Source: Nostoc sp. JL34
GTDB lineage: Bacteria > Cyanobacteriota > Cyanobacteriia > Cyanobacteriales > Nostocaceae
Length of the DNA: 35,587 bases
Direction: 5' to 3'
Assembly: GCF_017114945.1 (NCBI RefSeq)
Contig: NZ_JABXKQ010000088.1
Location: 1 to 35,587, forward strand
Of this stretch, positions 8,601-15,828 are shown in pieces (position 1 is the stretch's first letter; every line of letters starts with the position of its first letter). The position numbers and the translations under genes were made by a program. The notes beneath the pieces were generated by a model that searched no databases, was not told the origin of the DNA, and was given only the letters and a program-made list of their open reading frames with translations.

Positions 8601-9816
8601 TATCTTTCGCCCAAGCTTGGGCATTCTGCAATGCTTGCCCCCTGAGCAACCGTGATTCATCCTCGCGGTTTGAAGCCATCCAGGCATTTAGCTCATTCCC
8701 GTAAACACGCAACTTTCCCAGTTCCTGGTCAAACCACGATGAGTTAAATACCTCTGCGTAGATACGGTTATAAACGCGGAGCTTACCCTGCTGCTTCACA
8801 ACCAGTCCCGTCAAGCGCAATGTTGTTTGCTCAGGGCTTTCATCTGCCGCAATTTCTCCGTGCTGCACAATTTGCTGACAAAGCCCCAAAAGTCGCCCCG
8901 ATCGCTGTTCTCCACCCTCTAGTAGGCGATTGCGAATGGTGATCAAGTGTTGCGGATTATCCTGGCTCTCCCAGTTTTCCAAGATGTGCGATCGCACTAA
9001 TTGCTCAATCCCTGCTGCTTCATCCCCTGCCGCAATTGGGTCAGGTGAGTTCAGCACCAATTGGCAGAGTTTTTGGACGAGAAAAGGTTGTCCACCCGTC
9101 CACTCTAAAATAATTCTTAAAACTGCTTCAGGGTTTTCTGCTTTACCAACTAATCCCGGTATCAGGGGTTGTACTTCTTGCAGTTGGAAGCCTTCGAGAG
9201 CGATCGCCTGTCCAATATTGAACGGTGTTCGGCTTTTGTCCTGAATGAGATCGGCAGGGGTGGCAACACCTAAGAGGGCAAAGGTGAGACGCTGGTATTG
9301 CAGTTGTTCCGTTCTCTGCTCATCAAAAGCCCGAATCAGAGCAAAGAAATCGTCTTTGAAATCGAATTTGAACACGCTATCGATTTCATCAAAAAACAGC
9401 ACAATCGGTTGAGAAACTTCAACCAACAGTACCGTTTCAATAAATTCCACAAAGCGTTGTAGCGGTGGGATATCTTCTCGTTCATTCCACCATGCTCTGT
9501 GCTGAAATCTAATTCCTAAACTGCTTTTTAAGCGTCCGATAATGCCTTGATACCAGCCAGCTTCGGTGACATTGTGGGTTCCTATAAGGGTAAGAGCAAC
9601 CGTGCCACAAACGATTCCTTCTGCCCGCAACCGTTGAGCCGTGCAGTTCTGCAAACTCGATTTGCCCATCTGCCGCGAGTTGAATACATAGCAAAACTTC
9701 CCCGACTTCAAGGCGGCATAAAACTCTTCATCCGCCTGTCGCACCACATAGCTGGGAGCTTTGCTGTCTAGCCCACCCCCTACTTTGTATTCGTAATCTT
9801 GCGGTGGTGTAGTCAT
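5629..9816 (-). CDS. AAA-like ATPase - TM - coiled coil - WD40 repeat protein
   Basis: A 1,395-residue membrane-anchored putative sensor. An AAA-like (STAND-type) ATPase comes first: Walker A-like SRQMGKSS (residues 47-54) and Walker B IVLFFDEIDS (138-147). A helical linker follows, then a TM helix at about 449-470 (IGIFTAVTLALTTVAVVMWA) and a long coiled coil (about 480-640) with LSGQN/LSGEN-type repeats. About 16 WD40 blades (about 695-1375) follow, each with an FSPDGQ(Y/R)I-type strand and a WxLSG(Q/K)-type end. I chose the ATG at 9816 over one at 9876. It follows the upstream stop (9825) by 8 bases, has AAGGG in front, and starts the conserved N-terminus MTTPPQDYEYKVGG. In this family the repeats bind a trigger and the ATPase acts as a switch; the ligand is unknown. 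It is the second gene of a two-gene unit. Confidence 0.85.
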   Translation of the reverse strand: MTTPPQDYEYKVGGGLDSKAPSYVVRQADEEFYAALKSGKFCYVFNSRQMGKSSLQNCTAQRLRAEGIVCGTVALTLIGTHNVTEAGWYQGIIGRLKSSLGIRFQHRAWWNEREDIPPLQRFVEFIETVLLVEVSQPIVLFFDEIDSVFKFDFKDDFFALIRAFDEQRTEQLQYQRLTFALLGVATPADLIQDKSRTPFNIGQAIALEGFQLQEVQPLIPGLVGKAENPEAVLRIILEWTGGQPFLVQKLCQLVLNSPDPIAAGDEAAGIEQLVRSHILENWESQDNPQHLITIRNRLLEGGEQRSGRLLGLCQQIVQHGEIAADESPEQTTLRLTGLVVKQQGKLRVYNRIYAEVFNSSWFDQELGKLRVYGNELNAWMASNREDESRLLRGQALQNAQAWAKDKSLSDLDYQFLAASQDIDQKNVQIALDAQKKAYETLDIAKRKAGLIGIFTAVTLALTTVAVVMWAKKTVRFAFDKNKELTIKSSQLKIQNKTLSGENNQLVTHNKTLSGQNRQLSGLNTQLSTETTTAKEKLKDANQEANRAKSEAIEANQDKQQAQIALKQTKKKQQIAEAAAREEQAKAVLEEKKTQIAQTANRLEREGTASLKEFEFQQIQALISSIRSGEELKNLLSKNRISKLIDYPATSPLLALQIILDNIRLQNILDFPKDRGGVQTTNFSPDGQYILTTYGNSTAYVLNVSNQQEIKLAGDKDRKTNHASFSPDGQYILTTYDDGDSFTNDNDVVYVWKLSGQQQAKLITRNNNKFSVPSFSPDSHHILAISETGTALIWDLSKQQGLQFEAIELKEGQNKITIAKLNSSNQRIVTVSNSVTLSIWNLSGQRLSSFKDIVKSAFSSDCSVDGLTLSSNGQYIVTSRVSSLYAICGSLDRIWNLSGQLLAEFKDSSANFSPDSHFVAVSGLILDLSKQKQIKLKGEQNKTLNPSFTPNSQYIVTEDNAVYLWNLSGEKLLDFEGNFVGFSPDSKLIFTTSGVWNLSGQKIAGINSVKIGFSQDNKRVATINNDTVLIWNLQNQQPIKIEGKGIVDASFSPDSRQIITDSASGIGVWSLSGQHLNKLPNASVLGCNKGVIFSLNSQTFNSLERADIVCIWDLSKAGQTRKFEVNGEIYNDFRGGRLGFSSDGQRMLTISDGTVWMWDLSSGRKLSKIELKGQKGIDSSVILSPDSQLIATTSDDLTRIWDLSGQQLAEFKEDQSRITNNAFLQKYAYLQAECSLAVSFLKRGVAVHGKNKMNIFSPDGRHIVTPSSDRSIVYVWDLLTGNKLATLKGHQGEITSVSFSPDGQRILTASRDATARIWNLAGQQLAEFKSPDESNRFLLDASFSPDGQRIMVVGAYKVFIWHTEDLNQLLARGCNWLKDYLRTHPDAKICRNSTDN

Positions 9817-9824
9817 GGCGATCG

Positions 9825-11993
9825 CTACCCTTGATCTTGTAAATGATCGCGAAAATACGAACGGTACAGATCGCAACGAATCGTGGCTTGATTCCCCTGT
9901 AAACTAACTAATCCCATGCTTTCTAGCTTAAATGCTGATTTTGAGTTCAAATCCGTTGGTTTACTTTTGATCACTACTTGGCGCAGGGCTTCAGTTAACT
10001 CAGGATAGCGCTGCAAATTTAGTAAATGCCGTCGCAAATGGTCAATGTAGATACCTGCTTCTGTAGATGCCTCAGAAAGCAGTTGCTCTAGTGTCACATC
10101 TCGGCGACGCAAATGATACAGCGCCTTGCGAACAAGGTAAGGATGTCCACCCACCAAACTTACAAGCTGTTCCACTTGTTGCCCGCCCCAGGTCAAACCA
10201 TAGCGTTGTGCTAAATCTTGCACCTGAGTTTGGTTAAATTCCGGCAATTCCACAGTCATCCCCACATTAAACGGCGACTGGTTAATGTTGAGGGGAATAT
10301 AGGCTTCAGTCGAATGGACAACCACCAGCCGCAGCTTTGCCCATAAATCACTAGAAGCATCACCATACCGCGCCGATTCGTACCAGGAACGGAGTAACCC
10401 AAAGAAATCATCGGCAACTTCGCGGTGAGGAAAAACCAAATCCACTTCATCCAATCCCAGAACAATCGGGCTATCAATCTCCTCTAAGATGCACTCTTCT
10501 AAATAGGTAATGCACTTATCCTTACTGTTGTCTCCCTTCCAGTAGTCTTCTAACTGATTCAGTCGCTTCACTCGCCGCCCAATTTGCACACAGAACCAGT
10601 GTAAAAATTGATCCAGGTCTGTAAACAGTTTATTATCTGCCCTCTGAAAGCTGATAGGAATTGCCTGATAGCCTTGTTCTTTGGCATGGTTCAACACCCT
10701 TGCCATCAAAGAAGTTTTACCCATCTGCCGGGGAGCTTTGATCCGAATCAGCGCTCCTGGTTGCACTATCTCCCGGTAACAATCTGTTTCCTTGGGAGGG
10801 CGTTCAACATACAATCCTGAACTTAACGGTACTGATCCCCCTGGCTCTCGGTATAGCTCTGGTTCTGCTACTGGCAAAGGGGGCTGGTCTGGACTATCTT
10901 CGTGAGGGATGACTGGCTCAGATGCAACCATTGCTGGCGCATGTCCTGTAGATAACAAAGTCAGCACTTCTTGTATAAGTACGGGTGTATCCGCAGGAGA
11001 TTGCCATCGTCGTTGCTGAATATTCTGTAAGTACCCCCGCAGATCATAATTCAAGGGAGAATTCATCGGAAAGTTCACCCGAATTGGCAAGATTATTGGT
11101 CGCTGATTGGTACGAGTGTCGCGCAACCGCTTTACCCGCCGCACTTCTTCTGTCACCATTTCGCTGACGGCTGATTGCTCAGACAGCAGTAACAAAAAGT
11201 AATCACTTTGCTCTAATTCAGTATCAATCCGCACAGGCCAAGTTTCACCCAGACGGATGCTTTCCCCTGCCATAAATGACTCATGCCCTGCGGCTGTGAG
11301 TGCTTCAAAAAACTGTTGAGCCAATTCGCGATCGGGGGATTGACTGCGATAGCTAATAAACACTCTGGTTGTGTTGGTGGTGGGAGATACAGCTTTTACC
11401 TGATCGGACTGAACCTGCTTACGTCTTGCCTGGGTAGGCTTTCTCTGCTTAATCACAGGTGTAGAAGACTCCGGGATACTTTGGAGATCAATTAAATTAC
11501 ACCCAAACTCGAAAGCCTCTTTGTAAGTCCTGTCAGTCCCAAGCGCCCGATAAAAGCCTTTTGCAAACTTAATGGCTGCGATATCTCCGATCGCCTGATT
11601 CATTCCCACCACACAGTTAATGTGCTGATAAATCGCTTTTGCCTGTTCCTCAGAATAACAGGCGTTCAAAAAGACACATTCCACTTCCGCCTTAAACAAC
11701 TTAAACAGCCCTGCCAACGCTGTAGAACTGACCAGTTGCATCTGTCCTAGTTCGTTTTCTAGTGCTAATCCCTGGCTCCCCCCACCATGCCCTGAAAAAT
11801 GGACTATATCAGGAGTGTGATCTAATAAAATCGGCTGTAAATCGTCCACTCGAACTGCCCAACGAGTGATGATTTCAAACTCGTCTCGATTTTTGCACTG
11901 ATCCAACGCCGCCTGAATTTCCCGTACCTCTTGATCTAGGCGTAGTTGGTTTGTATTCGTTGGGTTCGCACTCAGAATTAATATCTTTTTCAC
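9825..11993 (-). CDS. CHAT protease - TIR - AAA-like ATPase fusion protein
   Basis: 722 residues, GTG start. Domain 1 (about 1-175) is a CHAT caspase-like protease with the catalytic dyad visible as VHFSGHG (His69) and LNACYSEEQA (Cys112). Domain 2 (about 209-347) is a TIR domain: RVFISYRSQSPDRELAQQFF, then SDYFLLLLSEQSAVSE, with EE282-283 near where NAD-cleaving TIR domains carry their Glu. Domain 3 (about 392-722) is an AAA-like ATPase with Walker A-like APRQMGKTSL (420-429) and Walker B IVLGLDEVD (510-518), followed by a winged-helix-like tail. No TM or signal peptide, so it is cytoplasmic. It lies 8 bases upstream of the WD40 gene, whose ATPase is of the same type, so the two probably act together. 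Whether both effector domains are active is unknown. Confidence 0.85.
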   Translation of the reverse strand: MKKILILSANPTNTNQLRLDQEVREIQAALDQCKNRDEFEIITRWAVRVDDLQPILLDHTPDIVHFSGHGGGSQGLALENELGQMQLVSSTALAGLFKLFKAEVECVFLNACYSEEQAKAIYQHINCVVGMNQAIGDIAAIKFAKGFYRALGTDRTYKEAFEFGCNLIDLQSIPESSTPVIKQRKPTQARRKQVQSDQVKAVSPTTNTTRVFISYRSQSPDRELAQQFFEALTAAGHESFMAGESIRLGETWPVRIDTELEQSDYFLLLLSEQSAVSEMVTEEVRRVKRLRDTRTNQRPIILPIRVNFPMNSPLNYDLRGYLQNIQQRRWQSPADTPVLIQEVLTLLSTGHAPAMVASEPVIPHEDSPDQPPLPVAEPELYREPGGSVPLSSGLYVERPPKETDCYREIVQPGALIRIKAPRQMGKTSLMARVLNHAKEQGYQAIPISFQRADNKLFTDLDQFLHWFCVQIGRRVKRLNQLEDYWKGDNSKDKCITYLEECILEEIDSPIVLGLDEVDLVFPHREVADDFFGLLRSWYESARYGDASSDLWAKLRLVVVHSTEAYIPLNINQSPFNVGMTVELPEFNQTQVQDLAQRYGLTWGGQQVEQLVSLVGGHPYLVRKALYHLRRRDVTLEQLLSEASTEAGIYIDHLRRHLLNLQRYPELTEALRQVVIKSKPTDLNSKSAFKLESMGLVSLQGNQATIRCDLYRSYFRDHLQDQG

Positions 11994-12561
11994 AGCAATA
12001 ACTCTGAAGGTGGATGATTAATAAGCTACAAACAACTATTGCTCCATTCTAATTGATTTATTAATTCTTAACGATTGCTTGAAAAATTCCCCAAATAAGA
12101 ACCTAAATTGTGGTTTATCAAGCTGTGGGTGCCAGGGCAAACGCATCTAAATATTGACGAGCCTGAATCATAATGAAATACACCAAGACTCAAACTACAT
12201 AAGACTTTGAGGAAATTAAATCTCACTCAGTATAAAAATGATAATCATTATGAGGGGGAGTTAGAGGCAGCCGACGGCTGCCTGAATTTTCATGGTAAGT
12301 TCTCCACTCTTCTAGCGTAGGTTTTCTCACAGTCTGATTCTCAATAGTTTTAGATTAATGACTAGGAATCAGGAGAAGATCAGCGCAAAGAAAAACTCAA
12401 CTTATGCGATAGCCAGCGCGTTGGGTAGTTACGCCATCGCCAACTGATTAAAGTGACTTTTACAGATGGCGTGAAAAGTTAGAGTTATCGACATGATCGG
12501 GTTTGAGATGAGTTGTAACCCACACTCGACATTGAGTTTTATTTAGAATAAAGGGGCTGAT
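11994..12561. other. Intergenic region with two inverted repeats
   Basis: No gene seen. AGGCAGCC (12265-12272) and GGCTGCCT (12276-12283) form a tight 8-bp stem with a 3-base loop, followed by GAATTTT. A second pair, ACGCCATC (12431-12438) and GATGGCGT (12475-12482), is separated by 36 bases. The first could stop transcription on the plus strand, but no gene reads into it. The promoter of the minus-strand CHAT-TIR gene should lie at about 12000-12100, which is AT-rich; I see no clear -35/-10 pair. Confidence 0.4.
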
Positions 12562-13353
12562 TTAAATTTTTTGAGCAAAGAAAAGAACCGATAAATAGGG
12601 TTTAGTAACATATCCTCCGTGAGCATTTAATATCTGTATAATAGCATCAGAAAAATCCTGCTTTTCAGTTCCAGTAAATTTTTGATAAGCAGTTTGAGTT
12701 TTCAGAAGACCTAGATATCGTTCTGCATCATAATTAATAGACCAAGGATATTTTTTGACCACTAGGTTTTTGAAACAAAAGCTATTTAATATCCAGTTTT
12801 CTCTTTTTTTTATTAGTGATTCAACTGAGGATGGTTTAGCATTAGATATTGTAGGTACATATTTTTGAAACGTTTCTTTGAGCGCCTGAAATATTGAAGT
12901 ATCTGGTAAAATAGAGAAATTCCAAAAAAATGCAATATAACCTTTTTCTTTTAAAGCTTGTGCAACTTTTGGATACCCTTTTTCACGATTTACCCAATGA
13001 AAAGCTTGGGCAGATATTGCTAAATCAAAGGCGCTTGGGCGTAAGTTCCAATCCTCTAAAGTAACTGTCTCAAATGTCACCTTTGGATATAAGCGCATAT
13101 TTTGAGATGCTATTGCAATCAGTCTTTCACCTGGCTCTAAACAGTAGATAGCGTAGCCCTTTTCAGCAAATGGAACAGTCCCCTTACCTGTCCCGGTTCC
13201 AATATCTAAAATTGAAGCTGAATCTGGAAGATTAGCCATCTCAATTACATCTTCAATCAATTGAGATGGATAGCTAGGGCGTGCTGCATCATAGATTTCT
13301 GCAACTTCATTAAAGGACTCACTACGTTTTCTGTTCATCACTGATAAATTCAC
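12562..13353 (-). CDS. Class I SAM-dependent methyltransferase
   Basis: 263 residues with a standard Rossmann methyltransferase core. Motif I is SILDIGTGTGKGT (about 47-59), which binds the SAM methionine part. The acidic end of beta-2 is CLEPGE (Glu73), and FDLAISAQAFHWV (about 109-121) is the motif IV region. The N-terminal FNEVAEIYDAARPSYP resembles the entry helix of methyltransferases acting on small molecules; the substrate cannot be told. The first start is a GTG at 13353 with GGGAG 12 bases ahead; an ATG at 13338 is an alternative. It is separate from the flanking signalling genes and diverges from the exoprotein gene, so it may be unrelated cargo. Confidence 0.8.
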   Translation of the reverse strand: MNLSVMNRKRSESFNEVAEIYDAARPSYPSQLIEDVIEMANLPDSASILDIGTGTGKGTVPFAEKGYAIYCLEPGERLIAIASQNMRLYPKVTFETVTLEDWNLRPSAFDLAISAQAFHWVNREKGYPKVAQALKEKGYIAFFWNFSILPDTSIFQALKETFQKYVPTISNAKPSSVESLIKKRENWILNSFCFKNLVVKKYPWSINYDAERYLGLLKTQTAYQKFTGTEKQDFSDAIIQILNAHGGYVTKPYLSVLFFAQKI

Positions 13354-13444
13354 AAACGTATTTTACTCCCGATCACTTTCGCTCGGATTTTAGAAAATAT
13401 TAACAGTTTTACTACTAGAGAAAAGCCTCTGTCTCCAATCCAAT

Positions 13445-13481
13445 TTGACAAGACGCTACCGCTACTATTAATCTGTATAAT
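13445..13481 (+). promoter_or_regulatory. Candidate promoter for the exoprotein-CHAT operon
   Basis: TTGACA (13445-13450) and a perfect TATAAT (13476-13481), 80 bases before the exoprotein ATG. Their spacing (25 bases) is too long for a single sigma-70 promoter. Either TTGACA pairs with TATTAA (13466-13471, 15-base spacing) or TATAAT works with a weak -35. Confidence 0.3.
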
Positions 13482-13560
13482 TGGTAATCATTCGGGTGCA
13501 GGGTGCAAGTCTGTACTAAAAATAATTCAGAGACCAACCGAGAAACTTTTACCATGATTT

Positions 13561-15816
13561 ATGACAAAAGCTTTATCCTGGCTTATCAAGGGCAGCACCT
13601 TGTTTTGTCTATTGCCTTGGGAGCCAATTGCGGCACAAATTGTTCCCGATGCAACCCTAAGAGTCAACTCCAGCGTCACACGAGAGGGTAATAATACCAG
13701 TGCGATAACGGGAGGAACCCAAGTCGGAAGCAATTTGTTCCATAGCTTTGGACAGTTTTCTGTACCCACAGGAAGCGCAGTCTACTTCAAAAATGCTCCA
13801 GACATCCAAAACATTTTGACAAGAGTGACGGGTAGCTCAATATCTAATATTGATGGTTTAATTCGAGCTAACGGCATAGCCAACGTATTTCTTATTAATC
13901 CCAATGGGATTATTTTTGGGCTGAATGCTTCACTGAACATTGGCGGCTCGTTTTTCGGCACTACTGCTAATAATATTAAATTTGCTGATGGCATCTCCTT
14001 CGATGCTAAACCCCTTAGTGGTGTAGAACCTCTGTTGACAGTGAGCGTGCCTGTGGGATTAGGATTTGGGACAAATGCTGGAAATATTCGCGTCTTTGGA
14101 GACGGCCAAGGTATAAGAAAAACTTCAGACCTCATAGATACTAGTTCTGGTCTGCGTGTGCAGCCAAATCAAACCTTAGCTTTGGTGGGTGGTAATATAT
14201 TACTCTCAAGTGGAACGCTTAAAACAACAGGGGGACAGATTGAATTAGGCAGCGTGGCTGGAGCGGGTTTGGTCAACCTGATTCCTACAGATAAAGGCTG
14301 GACGTTGGGATATTCAGGCATCTCAACTTTTGGAGAGATCCAGTTGTCTGGAGCAGCAGCTGTTGATGCCAGTGGCGATGGTGGTGGCAATATTCAAATA
14401 CAAGCCATGAAGCTAATGCTAGACGGTGGTTCTCAGATTGAGTCCAGCACATTAGGAGCAGGAACGGGAGGAACATTGAAAATCAATGCTTCAGATTCAG
14501 TGAACCTGGTGGGATTACCAGAAGTTGATTCGTTTTTCAACACTGGTATATCGAGCCTAGTTTACCCAAGAGCTACCGGATCGGGTGGCAACATCAATAT
14601 TGAAACTGCGCGGTTAAATGTCCGGGATGGAGCAGGGATCGCTGCTGGTACGTATGGCTTCGGAAATGCTGGTTCCATAGAGGTCTTAGCTCATGATTCA
14701 GTAGAAGTGCTGCGAAAACCAACAGCGAATGCAGGCAGTTCCATAACAAGTTTGGCCCAACGAGGATCTACCGGTTCTGGCGGTAACATCAAGATTGAAA
14801 CTGCGCGCTTAAGTCTACGCTCTGGAGGAGTGATATCATCAGGCACATTTGGGCAGGGTTCGGGAGGCAACGTATCTATAACTGCTGACGAAGAAGTGCA
14901 AGTAACCGGAAAGTCATTAACTGGTAATTCTCCTAGCAGAATATCAGCTCGAACTGGAGGAACTGGAAAGGCCGGAAATCTGACAATCGAAGCAGAACGA
15001 TTAACTGTGACTGATGGTGGGAGAGTAAATATTGGTGGTGAAAAAATTCCAAAAAATCTCAACTTTCAGCCAGGACAAGGAAATGCAGGAACCCTCCGAA
15101 TCAACGCAGACAGTATCAATCTAGACAGAGGTACTATCACAGCTGGCACAGAAGGCGGCACCAAGGGCGAAGGAGGCGACATTTTCTTACACTCTGGTGA
15201 CTTACAATTACGTGACAGTATCATTACTGCGACTGCTGGGGGTAATGGCGACGGCGGCAACATCACTATCAACACAGATATCTTAGTTGCAATAAAAAAT
15301 AGCAGCATAACCGCAAATGCCTTTGAGGGCCGTGGTGGGAATATCACAATTAATGCTAAGGGACTATTCCTTTCCCTTAATAGCTTAATAACAGCTAGTT
15401 CCAAGTACGGAATTAACGGTACTGTTAAATATAACATCGCTGATACTAACATTTACCCTACTCAACTAAAAGCAGAAGTAATTCCAATAACTCCTGAAAT
15501 CACCCCAGTTTGTCAGGCACGAGCAGGCACAGAAGTAAATAGTTTTCGAGTTAGTAGTACTCGCAATCTCCAATCTAAGCCTAATAACCTGATGTTTAAC
15601 AATGTTGAGCAAAGTAACTCTGTTCCAGTTCCAGCTTTGAATAATTCACATAATCTAAAATCATTAAGAAGTAACCAAGCTACACAAATCATAGAAGCCA
15701 ACGTTTTGATTCGGGATTCTCAAGGTAATTTAGTTTTGACAACAGACCAAGCAAATCCAACCTGGGATAATGCTTCACTGTCTGCAAGTTCTTGTTTTTC
15801 AGGATCTCAGTGGTAA
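13561..15816 (+). CDS. Filamentous-haemagglutinin N-terminal domain exoprotein (two-partner secretion type)
   Basis: 751 residues. A signal peptide (about 1-25) ends in AA before QIVPDATLRV. The two-partner-secretion (TPS) domain follows (about 26-150), with the hallmark INPNGIIFG (112-120) and SNIDGLIRANG. After it comes a right-handed beta-helix of Gly/Asn-rich repeats such as GSGGNI(N/K)IETARL and GNGDGGNITINTD. The C-terminal tail has the cyanobacterial pattern TPEITPVCQA plus a late Cys, possibly a disulfide. TPS proteins cross the outer membrane through a TpsB/ShlB-type pore; no such gene is in the window, so the partner must be elsewhere. The stop lies 12 bases before the CHAT gene, so the two are probably co-transcribed. 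Likely role: a surface or released adhesin-like fibre. Confidence 0.88.
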   Translation: MTKALSWLIKGSTLFCLLPWEPIAAQIVPDATLRVNSSVTREGNNTSAITGGTQVGSNLFHSFGQFSVPTGSAVYFKNAPDIQNILTRVTGSSISNIDGLIRANGIANVFLINPNGIIFGLNASLNIGGSFFGTTANNIKFADGISFDAKPLSGVEPLLTVSVPVGLGFGTNAGNIRVFGDGQGIRKTSDLIDTSSGLRVQPNQTLALVGGNILLSSGTLKTTGGQIELGSVAGAGLVNLIPTDKGWTLGYSGISTFGEIQLSGAAAVDASGDGGGNIQIQAMKLMLDGGSQIESSTLGAGTGGTLKINASDSVNLVGLPEVDSFFNTGISSLVYPRATGSGGNINIETARLNVRDGAGIAAGTYGFGNAGSIEVLAHDSVEVLRKPTANAGSSITSLAQRGSTGSGGNIKIETARLSLRSGGVISSGTFGQGSGGNVSITADEEVQVTGKSLTGNSPSRISARTGGTGKAGNLTIEAERLTVTDGGRVNIGGEKIPKNLNFQPGQGNAGTLRINADSINLDRGTITAGTEGGTKGEGGDIFLHSGDLQLRDSIITATAGGNGDGGNITINTDILVAIKNSSITANAFEGRGGNITINAKGLFLSLNSLITASSKYGINGTVKYNIADTNIYPTQLKAEVIPITPEITPVCQARAGTEVNSFRVSSTRNLQSKPNNLMFNNVEQSNSVPVPALNNSHNLKSLRSNQATQIIEANVLIRDSQGNLVLTTDQANPTWDNASLSASSCFSGSQW

Positions 15817-15828
15817 AAAGATAGAAAA

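Noticed and set aside
15066..15452. Minus-strand 128-codon ORF inside the exoprotein gene
   Set aside because: Antisense shadow of the Gly/Asn-rich repeats; Pro/Val/Leu-rich product as expected from reverse reading of such repeats.
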